From: Sinomonas humi
GTDB taxonomy: Bacteria > Actinomycetota > Actinomycetes > Actinomycetales > Micrococcaceae
Assembly: GCF_000802235.1 (NCBI RefSeq)
Contig: NZ_JTDL01000109.1
Location: 50,147-114,146, forward strand
Direction: 5' to 3'
DNA: 64,000 nucleotides
Under the pieces are notes generated by a model that saw nothing but the letters and a program-made list of their open reading frames with translations, ran no database searches and had not been told where the DNA came from. Both the position numbers and the translations under genes were made by a program. Below, piece by piece: positions 43,838-52,425 of the stretch (the stretch's first letter is position 1; each line of letters opens with the position of its first letter).

Positions 43838-44737
43838 ATGACCGGTCCCTGGACTGTCGCCCTGCGCGACTACCCCCACACGCAGGCGATCAAGGACGGC
43901 AGCGTGGCCCCCGAGGGCGTGGAGCTCGAATTCGTCGAGGTCGAGCCGATCCACCGGGCGTTCGCGCCAATGGTGCGGGAGAGCCGCTATGACGTCTGCG
44001 AGATGGCGATCGCGACCCTCTTCCAGGCCATCGAGGCGGGGCGGCCCGTCGTCGCCCTTCCCGTGGTGCTGCACGGCAACTTCCACCACCGCTCGATCTC
44101 AGTCTGGGACGGAGAAGACAGGGTGCGTCCCGAGGACCTCGCTGGCCGACGGGTCGGGGTCCGCGCGCACAGCCAGACGACGGGACTATGGGTGCGCGGC
44201 ATGCTCCGCGACACCTACGGCCTCCGCTCTCAGGACGTCACGTGGGTGACAACGGAAGGCCCGCATGTGGCTTCCGCGCCTGAGCCAGCCAATGTCGAGC
44301 GGACCGACCGCAAGCTGGTCGACCTGCTCCGGGCCGGCGAGGTTTCCGCCGTCGTCATGGGCGCACGCTCGGCGGACCACGTCGACGGACTCACGCCGCT
44401 GATCCAGGACTGGAAGGCGCGCCAGGAAGAGTACTACGAGGAGCACGGCTGGGTTCCCATCAACCACCTAGCCGTCGTGCGACGCGAGCTCGTCGAGTCA
44501 GATCCGGAAGGCGTCCGGGCCGTGTATCGCGCCCTGCAGCGAAGCATCGACGCGGCCCGGCCGGAGGTGCCTACCGGCACCACCCGGGAGCTCGTGGTCC
44601 AGTACGGCCTCACGGATACCCTGCTCTCCACCCTCGAGACCGCGCTTCGCTACGCGCGGGAACAGGAGATCATCCGGGGCGACCTGTCCGTCGAGGAGAT
44701 CTTCGCCGACTTCACCCAGCACGTGGGCGAGGCATAG
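43838..44737 (+). CDS. 4,5-dihydroxyphthalate decarboxylase-like PBP2-fold protein
   Basis: A 299-residue protein with the full family pattern: VALRDYPHTQAIKDGSVAPE, FDVCEM-type segment (YDVCEMAIATLFQAIEAG), VVLHGNFHHRSISV, GRRVGVRAHSQTTGLWVRGM and VPINHLAVVRRELVESDPE. No signal peptide, so it is not a classical transporter subunit. It is the first gene behind the internal promoter; GGAGGAGGC precedes the ATG. Role as a decarboxylase of a hydroxylated aromatic acid follows from the family; the substrate here is unknown. Confidence 0.8.
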   Translation: MTGPWTVALRDYPHTQAIKDGSVAPEGVELEFVEVEPIHRAFAPMVRESRYDVCEMAIATLFQAIEAGRPVVALPVVLHGNFHHRSISVWDGEDRVRPEDLAGRRVGVRAHSQTTGLWVRGMLRDTYGLRSQDVTWVTTEGPHVASAPEPANVERTDRKLVDLLRAGEVSAVVMGARSADHVDGLTPLIQDWKARQEEYYEEHGWVPINHLAVVRRELVESDPEGVRAVYRALQRSIDAARPEVPTGTTRELVVQYGLTDTLLSTLETALRYAREQEIIRGDLSVEEIFADFTQHVGEA

Positions 44738-44793
44738 CCGTCCGAGTACGGCTCGCTTCGCGCACCCCAGCACAAGAGTCCAAAGGAGGACTG

Positions 44794-45660
44794 ATGCGCT
44801 ATTTCGACACCCACACCCATGCCATTTCGCCCGACACCGAGGCATTCCCTCCGAAGCCGCTCGGCGGCACTCGCTCTGAGTGGTCGCAGACCCGTCCTGT
44901 CGACGTCGACGGATTGATCCGAAGCCTCGATGAGGCCGGAGTCGAACAGGCAGCGCTCGTCCACGCCTCCACCGTCTACGGCTTCGACAACAGCTATGCG
45001 GCAGCAGCGCTCGCCCGGTACCCCGACCGCCTGGTCGGAGTCGGCGCGGTGAACTTCCTCGCCGACTCCGCCGTGGCCGATTTGCGAGAATTGATCGAGG
45101 AGCGCGGCTTCAGCGGCGTCCGGATCAGGGTCTCCGACGGCACAACGAAGGTTCCCACTCCCGGCTCAGGGGTAACTGACGAGCGGATGGAGGGTGTCTG
45201 GGACTATGTCACGTCCAACGGGATCCCCGTGTGCGTCCAGATGCACTCCAAGGACGCACTCAAACTTGCACAGGTTCTCGAGCGCCGCCCAACCATGACG
45301 GTGCTTCTGGACCACCTCGGCCGCCCCAACGCAGCCGATGGCGCCCCCTACCCCCACCTCGACGAGCTCGGCCAGCTGGCCCGCTTCTCCGGAGTGCACC
45401 TAAAGATCACGCCTCCCGCGCTCAAACGGCTGGGCGACGAGCCAGGCGCCAATGTCACAGAGGTGCTCGGCCGCCTCATCGAGACGTTCGGGGCGGACAG
45501 GATCATGTGGGGTTCGAACTTCCCGGCCTCGGCCGGGACCCTTTCCCAGCTGCGTGCGTCCATCGAGGACTCCCTGCCCGTGCTCGACGACGAGCAGAGG
45601 GCAGCGATCCTCGGCGGCAACGCAGCCCGCGTCTATACAGCGAAAGTGAGCGCACGATGA
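44794..45660 (+). CDS. Amidohydrolase-2 family protein, PDC-hydrolase (LigI)-like, second copy
   Basis: A 288-residue TIM-barrel hydrolase paralogous to the one at 36524. Shared features are FDTHTHAISPDTEAFPPKPLGG split around the His-x-His, HASTVYGFDNSYA, LLDHLGRPN and WGSNFPASAGTLSQL. A perfect AAAGGAGG lies 4 bp before the ATG. It lies in the operon of the third decarboxylase-like gene and overlaps the solute-binding-protein gene by 4 bp. Two copies in one locus suggest two related lactone substrates or stereoisomers (inference). Confidence 0.83.
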   Translation: MRYFDTHTHAISPDTEAFPPKPLGGTRSEWSQTRPVDVDGLIRSLDEAGVEQAALVHASTVYGFDNSYAAAALARYPDRLVGVGAVNFLADSAVADLRELIEERGFSGVRIRVSDGTTKVPTPGSGVTDERMEGVWDYVTSNGIPVCVQMHSKDALKLAQVLERRPTMTVLLDHLGRPNAADGAPYPHLDELGQLARFSGVHLKITPPALKRLGDEPGANVTEVLGRLIETFGADRIMWGSNFPASAGTLSQLRASIEDSLPVLDDEQRAAILGGNAARVYTAKVSAR

Positions 45661-46730
45661 TGATCAGGAAGCTCAGGACCATAGGGGTCCTCGCCGCAGT
45701 GGCGCTCAGCGCCGCGGCCTGCGGCTCGAGCGCCGGCGCCGGCAGCGCGTCGGCGTCACTCCCTACCACGATGGATGGCCTGGTCAAGCAGGCGCAGAGC
45801 GAGGGCGAGGTCGACTGGTCGGCCCCCAAGCCGCAGTCCCAGATGCAGCCCGCGATCGACCTCTTCGAGAAGAAGTACCCGGGCATCAAGGTCAAGTACA
45901 CCAACACCAAGGCCCCCGACCAGGCCAGCCAGCTCAAAGTTGAAGAGGCGGCCAAGAAGGTCTCCATCGATGTCGCCAACGCCGGCGGCCTGACCGTCCC
46001 GCCAGCACAGAGCCTGGCCGAGACGGTGAACTGGACCCAGTACGGCGTCGCTCAGGCGGACGCGATGTTCTCCAACAAGCTCGTCTACATCTGGTCCGCC
46101 CCCAAGGTCTGGGCCTACAACACCACCAAAGTGAAGCCCGCGGACGTTCCGAAGACGTGGGACGACCTCCTGAACCCGCGGTGGGCCGGGGGGCAGATCG
46201 CCGCCGATTCGCGAGCCGACTTCATGACCGTCTGGGACCTCGACCCCTCGATGGGCCAGGACAAGGCCGACGCGTGGGCGAAGAAGTTCGCGGCCCAGAA
46301 GCCCCATTACACGACGGATACGACCTCGGCCGAGTCGCTCATCGAGTCCGGCCAGGTGGCAGTGGGCACGAGCCTGATCAACCTGGTCCTTCAAGCGCAG
46401 AAGAAGGGCGCCCCCGTCGCGCTGGCCCCGATTTCGCCGACCAACGCGAACGAGTCCTACCTCTACGTGCCCAAGGGCGCCCCGCACCCCGCGGCAGCCG
46501 TGCTGCTGACCTCCTTCCTCTCCTCGGACACGGCCCAGGCCGCTCTTTCGAAGACCTACAACTCGCGGATCCCCACCACCACCGACTGCTCCAATCAGGG
46601 CCAGAACGCGGTGCTCAAGGCGATCTGCTCGGCGGGTCTCAAGTGGGAGCCGACGACGGCGGCCGGCTACACGTCCCTCGCAGACTTCTTCCCCAAGGCC
46701 CAGACGGCCCTCGGGACGAACCTCGGATAG
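45657..46730 (+). CDS. ABC transporter solute-binding lipoprotein (Fbp/PotD-like)
   Basis: A 357-residue lipoprotein: signal peptide with lipobox LSAAAC (Cys22), then an extracellular type-2 binding-protein fold (IDLFEKKYPGIKVKYTNTK, KVWAYNTTKVKPADVPKTWDDLL). The family captures Fe(III), polyamines, phosphonates or thiamine. I do not see the paired tyrosines needed to be sure of iron, and the operon suggests an organic acid. ATG at 45657 is followed directly by a second ATG and overlaps the amidohydrolase stop. Confidence 0.88.
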   Translation: MMIRKLRTIGVLAAVALSAAACGSSAGAGSASASLPTTMDGLVKQAQSEGEVDWSAPKPQSQMQPAIDLFEKKYPGIKVKYTNTKAPDQASQLKVEEAAKKVSIDVANAGGLTVPPAQSLAETVNWTQYGVAQADAMFSNKLVYIWSAPKVWAYNTTKVKPADVPKTWDDLLNPRWAGGQIAADSRADFMTVWDLDPSMGQDKADAWAKKFAAQKPHYTTDTTSAESLIESGQVAVGTSLINLVLQAQKKGAPVALAPISPTNANESYLYVPKGAPHPAAAVLLTSFLSSDTAQAALSKTYNSRIPTTTDCSNQGQNAVLKAICSAGLKWEPTTAAGYTSLADFFPKAQTALGTNLG

Positions 46731-46739
46731 GCGATTCTC

Positions 46740-48509
46740 ATGTCGGTGAAGACAACGGAGGCGCCCGCCGTGGGCGCGGCGCCTCCGCCTCCCCAGCAAC
46801 CCAAGCGAATTGGACGCGGTCCCGGCGGCTGGGCTGGCATCGCCGTGAACGCGGCGCTAGCCCTCCTGGTGGGTTACCTGGTCCTTGTCCCGCTGGTCAT
46901 CCTGCTCTACAGCAGCTTCAAGGCCTCAGCGACCGACCTTCCCTTCGACGTCCCCGGCTTCTCGGTGGACAACTACATCTCCATCTTCCAGTCCGGGCAG
47001 CTCGGTTCGGTCGCGCTCAACACAGCCATCTACACGGTCGGTTCGCTCCTGGTCTCGCTCGTGCTCAGCCTGTGCCTTGCGTACCTGTTCGAGCGGACTG
47101 ACATCCCCGGCCGCAAGATTCTGGCTCCGCTCGCGCTCGCTCCCATGGCCGTGCCGGTGACCGTCACTGCTATCGCGTGGGCCATCGTCGCGAATCCCTC
47201 GAACGGGCCCCTGGCCATCCTGCTCCGGCAAATCGGGATCCACATCAACGTCTACTCGATGCCCGGGATGATCATGGTGATGGGCATCTTCGGCGTGCCG
47301 AGCATGTACCTCATGATCGCCCCAGCCCTCGGGCGGCTGAATCCTGAACTCGAGGAAGCGGCCGCGACCGTCGGCGCGCCCCTGATCCGCAGGCTGCGGC
47401 TCATCGTCCTGCCGCTCATCGGGCCCGCCGTGTCCGCAGCGTCGATGCTGCTCGTCGTCGTGATCCTCGAAGGATTCGCCATCCCGGCCCTCCTCGGCCT
47501 GCCGAATCGCACGTTCGTCTTCAGCAGCCTGATCCAGTTCTCCCTGCAGCCGCCCAGCGGGTTCGCGAACTACAGCAAGGCCAGCACCTACGGCGTCCTC
47601 ATGCTCGTGCTCTCCTTCGCGATGCTCATGGTCTACCGCCGCCGCATCCGTGATGCCCACCGCTTCAGGGTCGTCAGCGGAAAGGGCTACCGGCAGACGC
47701 GGACGCCCTTGGGCAGGTGGCGGATCCCCGTGGTCATCGTCGTCGCCGTCTACATGTTCCTTGGCGTCGTCCTCCCGGTGCTGGCGCTACTGTGGACGAG
47801 CCTCTCTCCCTACGCCCGCCCGATCACCTGGGACGGCCTACGGGACCTCTCGCTCACCAACTATGCCAACGTCCTCACTGCGCGGGGAATGGGCCAGACG
47901 ATGCTGAACACGGCCGAAGTCGTCCTCGTGACGGCGACGGCGGCGACAGCGATCGGAACCTGGATCGCGGTGGCAGCCGCCCGGCGCCGCTTCCGCGGCA
48001 GCGGGATGCTCTTCGAGGCGACCTCGCTCGCGTTCGGCGTCCCCAGCATCGTCTTGGGAGCAGCGGTCCTGTACCTGTACCTCTTCGTGCCGATCCCGAT
48101 CTACGGAACGGTGTGGATCATCGCAGTAGCGCTTGTCGCCCGCTTCCTTCCGCGTGCGTCCCGGCTCATCCAGACGGCCCTGCTCCAGCTCGACGAGGGC
48201 CTCATCGAGGCGGCCCGCGTTACCGGGGCCTCCCCGTTCACGGTGACGAGGAAGATCCTGCTGCCACTGCTGAGCCCGGCCCTGTGGAAGACGTGGCTGT
48301 GGATCTTCGCCCACGCCTTGGGAGAGCTTCCGATCGCGCTGCTGCTGACGAGCTCCGACAACCGAACGCTCGTGGTGGAGCTCTGGAACACCTTCACCTC
48401 GAGCGCGGACTACCCGCAGGCAAGCGCCCTAGCGGTGATCATCCTGATGATTTCGACGATAGCGGTCTGGCTCGTGAACCGACGCGGGGCCGCAGAGGTA
48501 GAGGCATGA
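46740..48509 (+). CDS. ABC transporter permease, fused two-domain (FbpB-type)
   Basis: A 589-residue membrane protein made of two tandem permease units, each with about six helices and an EAA loop: ELEEAAATVGAPLIRRLRLIVLPL in the first and GLIEAARVTGASPFTVTRKILLPLL, shown here only by their ends EEAAATVGAP and EAARVTGASP. Fused permeases of this size are normal for the Fe(III)/thiamine/2-aminoethylphosphonate importer family. It follows the binding-protein gene by 9 bp and overlaps the ATPase gene by 4 bp, so one complete importer is encoded. Confidence 0.92.
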   Translation: MSVKTTEAPAVGAAPPPPQQPKRIGRGPGGWAGIAVNAALALLVGYLVLVPLVILLYSSFKASATDLPFDVPGFSVDNYISIFQSGQLGSVALNTAIYTVGSLLVSLVLSLCLAYLFERTDIPGRKILAPLALAPMAVPVTVTAIAWAIVANPSNGPLAILLRQIGIHINVYSMPGMIMVMGIFGVPSMYLMIAPALGRLNPELEEAAATVGAPLIRRLRLIVLPLIGPAVSAASMLLVVVILEGFAIPALLGLPNRTFVFSSLIQFSLQPPSGFANYSKASTYGVLMLVLSFAMLMVYRRRIRDAHRFRVVSGKGYRQTRTPLGRWRIPVVIVVAVYMFLGVVLPVLALLWTSLSPYARPITWDGLRDLSLTNYANVLTARGMGQTMLNTAEVVLVTATAATAIGTWIAVAAARRRFRGSGMLFEATSLAFGVPSIVLGAAVLYLYLFVPIPIYGTVWIIAVALVARFLPRASRLIQTALLQLDEGLIEAARVTGASPFTVTRKILLPLLSPALWKTWLWIFAHALGELPIALLLTSSDNRTLVVELWNTFTSSADYPQASALAVIILMISTIAVWLVNRRGAAEVEA

Positions 48510-49654
48510 GCAACATGAGCGCACAACCAACAGCAAGCTCGATCACGATCCATGAGCTGCGCAAGAGCTATGGCCGGCCCCGCGCGGGCGATCCTTCCTA
48601 CGCCGTCGACGGCGTCTCCTTCGAAGTCCCGAAGGGGCAGTTCGTGACCCTCCTCGGGCCGAGTGGCTGCGGGAAGACCACCACCCTGCGCTGCTTGGCG
48701 GGACTCGAGCAGCCGGACAGCGGCCGGATCGTGATGGCCGGGCGGACGGTCTTCGATGCAGGGCAGCGTCATCAGGTCCGGACCGAGGAACGGCCTATCG
48801 CCATGGTCCCCCAGCACTACGGGATCTGGCCGCACATGACTGTGCTCGACAACGCCGCCTTCCCGCTCCGGCACGGCCGCGCGCGCAAGGGCCAGCAGAA
48901 CATCAAGCAGCGCACCCTCGAGATGCTCGACCAAGTCGGCCTCTCCGGATTCGCGGACCGCTGGGCCACCCAGCTCAGCGGCGGCCAGCAGCAACGCCTC
49001 GCCCTCGCCCGCGCGCTCCTCTCCGAGCCGGAGGTCCTGCTGCTCGACGAGCCGCTCTCGAACCTCGACGCCAAGCTCCGCGTCAAACTTCGGATGGAAC
49101 TGCGGGCCTTCCAGGAGCAGTTCGGCGTCACCTCCGTCTACGTGACCCACGACCAGGCCGAAGCCCTGGCTCTCTCAGACACGGTCGTCGTCATGAATGG
49201 TGGGCGGATAGAGCAGATCGACTCCCCCGAGCGGCTCTACCAGCAGCCGCGGACCTCCTTCGTCGCCGATTTCATCGGAAGCGCCAACCTGATCCCAGCG
49301 CGACACGTCTCAGAGGTCTCGAACGGGTTCCTCGTCCAGACGGACCTCGGCGCTTTTCTGTGTGCCAGCAGGGGCCAGCAGAAGGCGACGTCCTCCGAAA
49401 CCGGGCACGTCTGCATTCGGCCCGAAAACGTCGAGGTCCACCCGCTCCACTCGTCCCCAGCCAACGTCGCGGACCACAACGAGATCGCCGGCGTTGTCGC
49501 CGGCGCGGAGTTCCTCGGCGACCGGCTTGAACTACTCGTCGACGTCAAGGGGACAAGGCTGACTGTCACCGCCTCCGCGGGACTCTCGGCGCGCACCGGG
49601 GATCCCGTCGTCGTCCGAGTGCAGCCCGCCCATACCCGCTATCTCGCTTCTTGA
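48506..49654 (+). CDS. ABC transporter ATP-binding protein (PotA/FbpC-type)
   Basis: A 382-residue ATPase. Walker A GPSGCGKTT, Q-loop in MVPQHYGIWPHM, signature LSGGQQQR, Walker B VLLLDEPLSNLDAKLR and the switch His in YVTHDQAEALAL are all present. After ~residue 240 a C-terminal TOBE/regulatory domain follows, as in importers that may be inhibited by their substrate. ATG at 48506 overlaps the permease stop. It completes the importer whose binding protein and permease lie upstream. Confidence 0.95.
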   Translation: MSNMSAQPTASSITIHELRKSYGRPRAGDPSYAVDGVSFEVPKGQFVTLLGPSGCGKTTTLRCLAGLEQPDSGRIVMAGRTVFDAGQRHQVRTEERPIAMVPQHYGIWPHMTVLDNAAFPLRHGRARKGQQNIKQRTLEMLDQVGLSGFADRWATQLSGGQQQRLALARALLSEPEVLLLDEPLSNLDAKLRVKLRMELRAFQEQFGVTSVYVTHDQAEALALSDTVVVMNGGRIEQIDSPERLYQQPRTSFVADFIGSANLIPARHVSEVSNGFLVQTDLGAFLCASRGQQKATSSETGHVCIRPENVEVHPLHSSPANVADHNEIAGVVAGAEFLGDRLELLVDVKGTRLTVTASAGLSARTGDPVVVRVQPAHTRYLAS

Positions 49655-50142
49655 TGGCTGGCAACGGGACCATGGGGCTTGCGGGAAGTGCCGAGAGGGC
49701 CGGAGTGGCGGAAGGAATCAATGACGCCCAACTGGCCTCTGAGCTCAGGGTGAGCGTTGCCCGGCTCCATCGACGAATGGTTTCCGAGCGGGATCCCGAC
49801 AATCCTCTGTCCATCGCAGCAATGGCTGTGCTGAGAGCCTTGGACCGCTACGGCGTGCTCACCCTGAGCGAGCTCGCCGCACATGAACACGTTCAACCGC
49901 CCAGCATGACAAGGACCGTGAATTTCCTCGAGCAGGCCGGGTGCGTCCTGCGAGCGCCACATCTGATCGACGGCCGGTCGATCCAGGTTTCACTGACCGA
50001 GCTCGGCCGTGAGCAGTTGCTCAACGACCGCAGACAGCGGGACGCATGGCTGGCGCAGCGCCTCAACGAACTCGACTCAGACCAGCGAAACATCCTCAAA
50101 CTCGCCGCGCCGATCCTTGAAGCGCTTTCGCACCGTGCGTGA
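49654..50142 (+). CDS. MarR-family transcriptional regulator
   Basis: A 162-residue winged-helix regulator: helices ~18-45, the HTH in LTLSELAAHEHVQPPSMTRTV, the wing LIDGRSIQVSLTELGREQL and a C-terminal dimer helix. The ATG shares one base with the stop of the ATPase gene (TGATG), so it is translationally coupled to the importer operon. MarR proteins often sense phenolic or aromatic acids, which fits the locus. Starts at 49651 (TTG) or 49672 (ATG) are also possible. Confidence 0.88.
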   Translation: MAGNGTMGLAGSAERAGVAEGINDAQLASELRVSVARLHRRMVSERDPDNPLSIAAMAVLRALDRYGVLTLSELAAHEHVQPPSMTRTVNFLEQAGCVLRAPHLIDGRSIQVSLTELGREQLLNDRRQRDAWLAQRLNELDSDQRNILKLAAPILEALSHRA

Positions 50143-50252
50143 GTCGGGCTGAGACGTCATCGCCCGTCGATTCGGGCGCGGCTTGTCCGAGAGGCCCGCG
50201 GGGTAAAGGGCCCGGAGACGCTCTCTAGGTCACCAACGCCCCAGGAGGAAAC

Positions 50253-50783
50253 ATGAGCGACGTCCAGCCGACCAGCGGCCAAGTCGACAACGAGGTGCTG
50301 TCCAACTACCTGCACAGCCACATCATCGCCGCCAACTCGGGAAAGCGGCTTTTTGAAGAGGCAGCCAAGGTGTGGAGCGGAACGCCCCACGGCCCCACCT
50401 TCGAGCGGCTCGCGCGCGAGGTGACGGAGGATTCCGACGAGCTTGAGCGCATAGCGAAGAGCCTCGGAGTCGAGCTTCCCCCGCACAAGCAGGCGACGGC
50501 CTGGATCGGCGAGCAGGCATCGAAGCTCGGTCCCCTCAACCCCGCCCATGCCGCAGGCGGTCACCCGAGTCAGCTCGAGCTCGAGGGGCTCATCACCGCG
50601 GCGACGGGCAAGTCACTGCTGTGGGAGACCCTCCTCCTGCTCGCCGATCAGGACACCCGGATCGAAGCACTCACCGTGGAGCGTCTCCACGACCGCGCCC
50701 TGCGCCAGATCCGGGACCTCTCCGAGGTCATGCGCTCGACGGCGAAGACTCGCTTCCGGCCGGAGGCTGCCCCATCATCTTGA
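50253..50783 (+). CDS. Helical protein of unknown function
   Basis: A 176-residue, mostly helical soluble protein (EVLSNYLHSHIIAANSGKRL; LWETLLLLADQDTRIEAL). The helix pattern with scattered His/Glu resembles ferritin-like or hemerythrin-like bundles, but I cannot point to a complete metal site. CAGGAGGAAAC precedes the ATG, an excellent ribosome-binding site. The last 56 bp overlap the end of the convergent permease gene. Unknown role. Confidence 0.8.
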   Translation: MSDVQPTSGQVDNEVLSNYLHSHIIAANSGKRLFEEAAKVWSGTPHGPTFERLAREVTEDSDELERIAKSLGVELPPHKQATAWIGEQASKLGPLNPAHAAGGHPSQLELEGLITAATGKSLLWETLLLLADQDTRIEALTVERLHDRALRQIRDLSEVMRSTAKTRFRPEAAPSS

Positions 50784-51903
50784 GCATTCCCGCGCCGCCA
50801 CTGAGGAAGAAACGCACCAGGAGGAAAGCGGCGACGGCGAGGAACATGATGTTCAGCCAAGTCGTGTAATTCCATGAGACCGAGGCTTCGATCACGGTCG
50901 CATTGCGCGCCTGAGGGGTCAGGCCGGTGACCGCGAAAAGCAGTTCGACGGCGTACCCGGCCAGAACCATCGCGAGGTAGAACGTCGCGGTGATCCGCAG
51001 CGCGGCCCGGCCGCCGTAGTACTTGCGGTAGATCAGGATCACGGGAATCACGATGAGGTCGGCGAAGATGAAGCTCGCCACCCCACCGAAGCTGATGCCC
51101 CCGTTCCAAAGGACCGCGGCGAGCGGCACGTTCCCGACCGAGCACACGAAGCTCAGCATCGCGATCACGGGGCCGACCAGCGGCCCCCACACCGCCGCGA
51201 GGACGGGGTTGCCTTCGAAGAAGAAAGCGCGGAGCCACTCGGTCGGGACCCAGGCCGCGAAGGCACCCGCGATGAGGAGGCCGCCGACGATGTCCCGCCA
51301 AACCGACGCCCAGTCCATGACAAAGTAGGCCGCGACCGAATCAAGGCCCTCACGGGAGAACAGGCGCTGCCAGAACGTCCCCTCGCCTTGGACCGACATG
51401 TCCATCGCAGCATGGCCTTCCATCGACCCGGCGATGCCCTTCTCGGCCTGCTCGCGGGCCGCGTCCACGATCTTCCCGCGCATCCAGAGCCGGAAGAAGA
51501 GCGCAACGAGGACGATCATGATCGGGCCGCCAATGAATTCCGCGAGCGTGAACTGCCAACCCATGAGCAGCGCGAGGATCAGCCCGAGTTCGATCACGAG
51601 GTTGGTCGAGGCGATTTCGAAGGCCATCGCCGAGGCAAAGCTCGCTCCCTTGCGGAACAGGCTCCTCGCGAGGGCCACCGCGGCATAAGAGCACGACGAC
51701 GACGCCGCGCCCAGTCCCGCCGCCGCGGCCAGGGCGCGGGGCGAGTCCCCCGAGAGCAGCCGGGTGACGTGCTCCCGGCGCACGAGCGCCTGCACAATGC
51801 CGGAGAGGGCGAAGCCCAGGATCAAAGGCCACAGGATCTCCCACGCCATAGATCCGGCCGCAGCCAGAGCGTGCAGCACTGCATTCACGGCTTCCATGGT
51901 CAT
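50728..51903 (-). CDS. YraQ/DUF318-type permease
   Basis: A 391-residue membrane protein with eight to ten helices and the conserved family parts ILWPLILGFALSGIVQALV, GLGAASSSCSYAAVALARSL, and in the second half FVCSVGNVPLAAVLWNGGIS with its paired Cys/Ser-Pro-like core. These permeases are often next to metal or thiol genes and some carry arsenic or other metalloids. The gene is divergent from the ArsR-family sensor, separated by 141 bp. A metal or metalloid substrate is likely, not proven. GAAGGAG precedes the ATG. Confidence 0.87.
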   Translation of the reverse strand: MTMEAVNAVLHALAAAGSMAWEILWPLILGFALSGIVQALVRREHVTRLLSGDSPRALAAAAGLGAASSSCSYAAVALARSLFRKGASFASAMAFEIASTNLVIELGLILALLMGWQFTLAEFIGGPIMIVLVALFFRLWMRGKIVDAAREQAEKGIAGSMEGHAAMDMSVQGEGTFWQRLFSREGLDSVAAYFVMDWASVWRDIVGGLLIAGAFAAWVPTEWLRAFFFEGNPVLAAVWGPLVGPVIAMLSFVCSVGNVPLAAVLWNGGISFGGVASFIFADLIVIPVILIYRKYYGGRAALRITATFYLAMVLAGYAVELLFAVTGLTPQARNATVIEASVSWNYTTWLNIMFLAVAAFLLVRFFLSGGAGMLKMMGQPPAGSESSPSSA

Positions 51904-52035
51904 CGCGCTCCTTCCGTTGGCTGCTCCAATGCTTCCCCCTCTCAGCGGAGGCTTCCAGCACGTAGGCCTTCGCTTCACTTGCTGCGGTCACGTCCTCGGC
52001 TACTGCGGGCGCCAGGAATCCGGCGGAAGCGATAG

Positions 52036-52057
52036 TATCTGCGCATGCATGCAGATA
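52036..52057 (+). promoter_or_regulatory. ArsR-family operator covering the start codon
   Basis: TATCTGC and GCAGATA form a perfect 7-bp inverted repeat with an 8-bp centre that contains the ATG at 52045. The candidate -10 TAGTAT (52033) would start transcription about at the ATG, so the message may be leaderless. It is probably the autoregulatory site of the sensor that begins inside it. Confidence 0.55.
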
Positions 52058-52425
52058 AGAAGATTTGCGGCCTGGACCCCGATTCGCAGTACGTGGACCT
52101 GGCTGTCGAGGTGTTCTCAATGCTTGCGGACGCAACGCGCGTTCGGATCATCCTCGCTCTGCGTGAGAACGAGGAGCTCTCGGTGAACCGCCTCGCTGAA
52201 ATCGTGGACAAATCCCCGGCGGCTGTGTCTCAGCACCTGGCCAAACTGCGCCTGGCCCGCATCGTTGCGGCCCGACAGGAGGGCACGAGGGCGTTCTACC
52301 GGCTCGCGAACGAGCACGCCTCCCAGATGGTCTCCGACGCGATCTTCCAAGCCGAGCACTCCCTCGGCGGTGTCCCGCGCCACCACCATCCGAGCGCCGA
52401 CGCCGGGCGGAAGGAACCCGCATGA
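52045..52425 (+). CDS. ArsR/SmtB-family metal-sensing repressor
   Basis: A 126-residue winged-helix protein: FSMLADATRVRIILAL, recognition helix SPAAVSQHLAKLRLA, wing ARQEGTRAFYRLAN. The C-terminal helix and tail carry several possible zinc ligands (EHAS, FQAEHSLG, RHHHPSAD), the layout of alpha-5 sensors for Zn, Ni or Co. An early Cys (KICGLDP) is also present. It overlaps the CDF exporter gene by 4 bp and likely represses it, and perhaps also the divergent permease, when metal is low. Confidence 0.9.
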   Translation: MHADKKICGLDPDSQYVDLAVEVFSMLADATRVRIILALRENEELSVNRLAEIVDKSPAAVSQHLAKLRLARIVAARQEGTRAFYRLANEHASQMVSDAIFQAEHSLGGVPRHHHPSADAGRKEPA

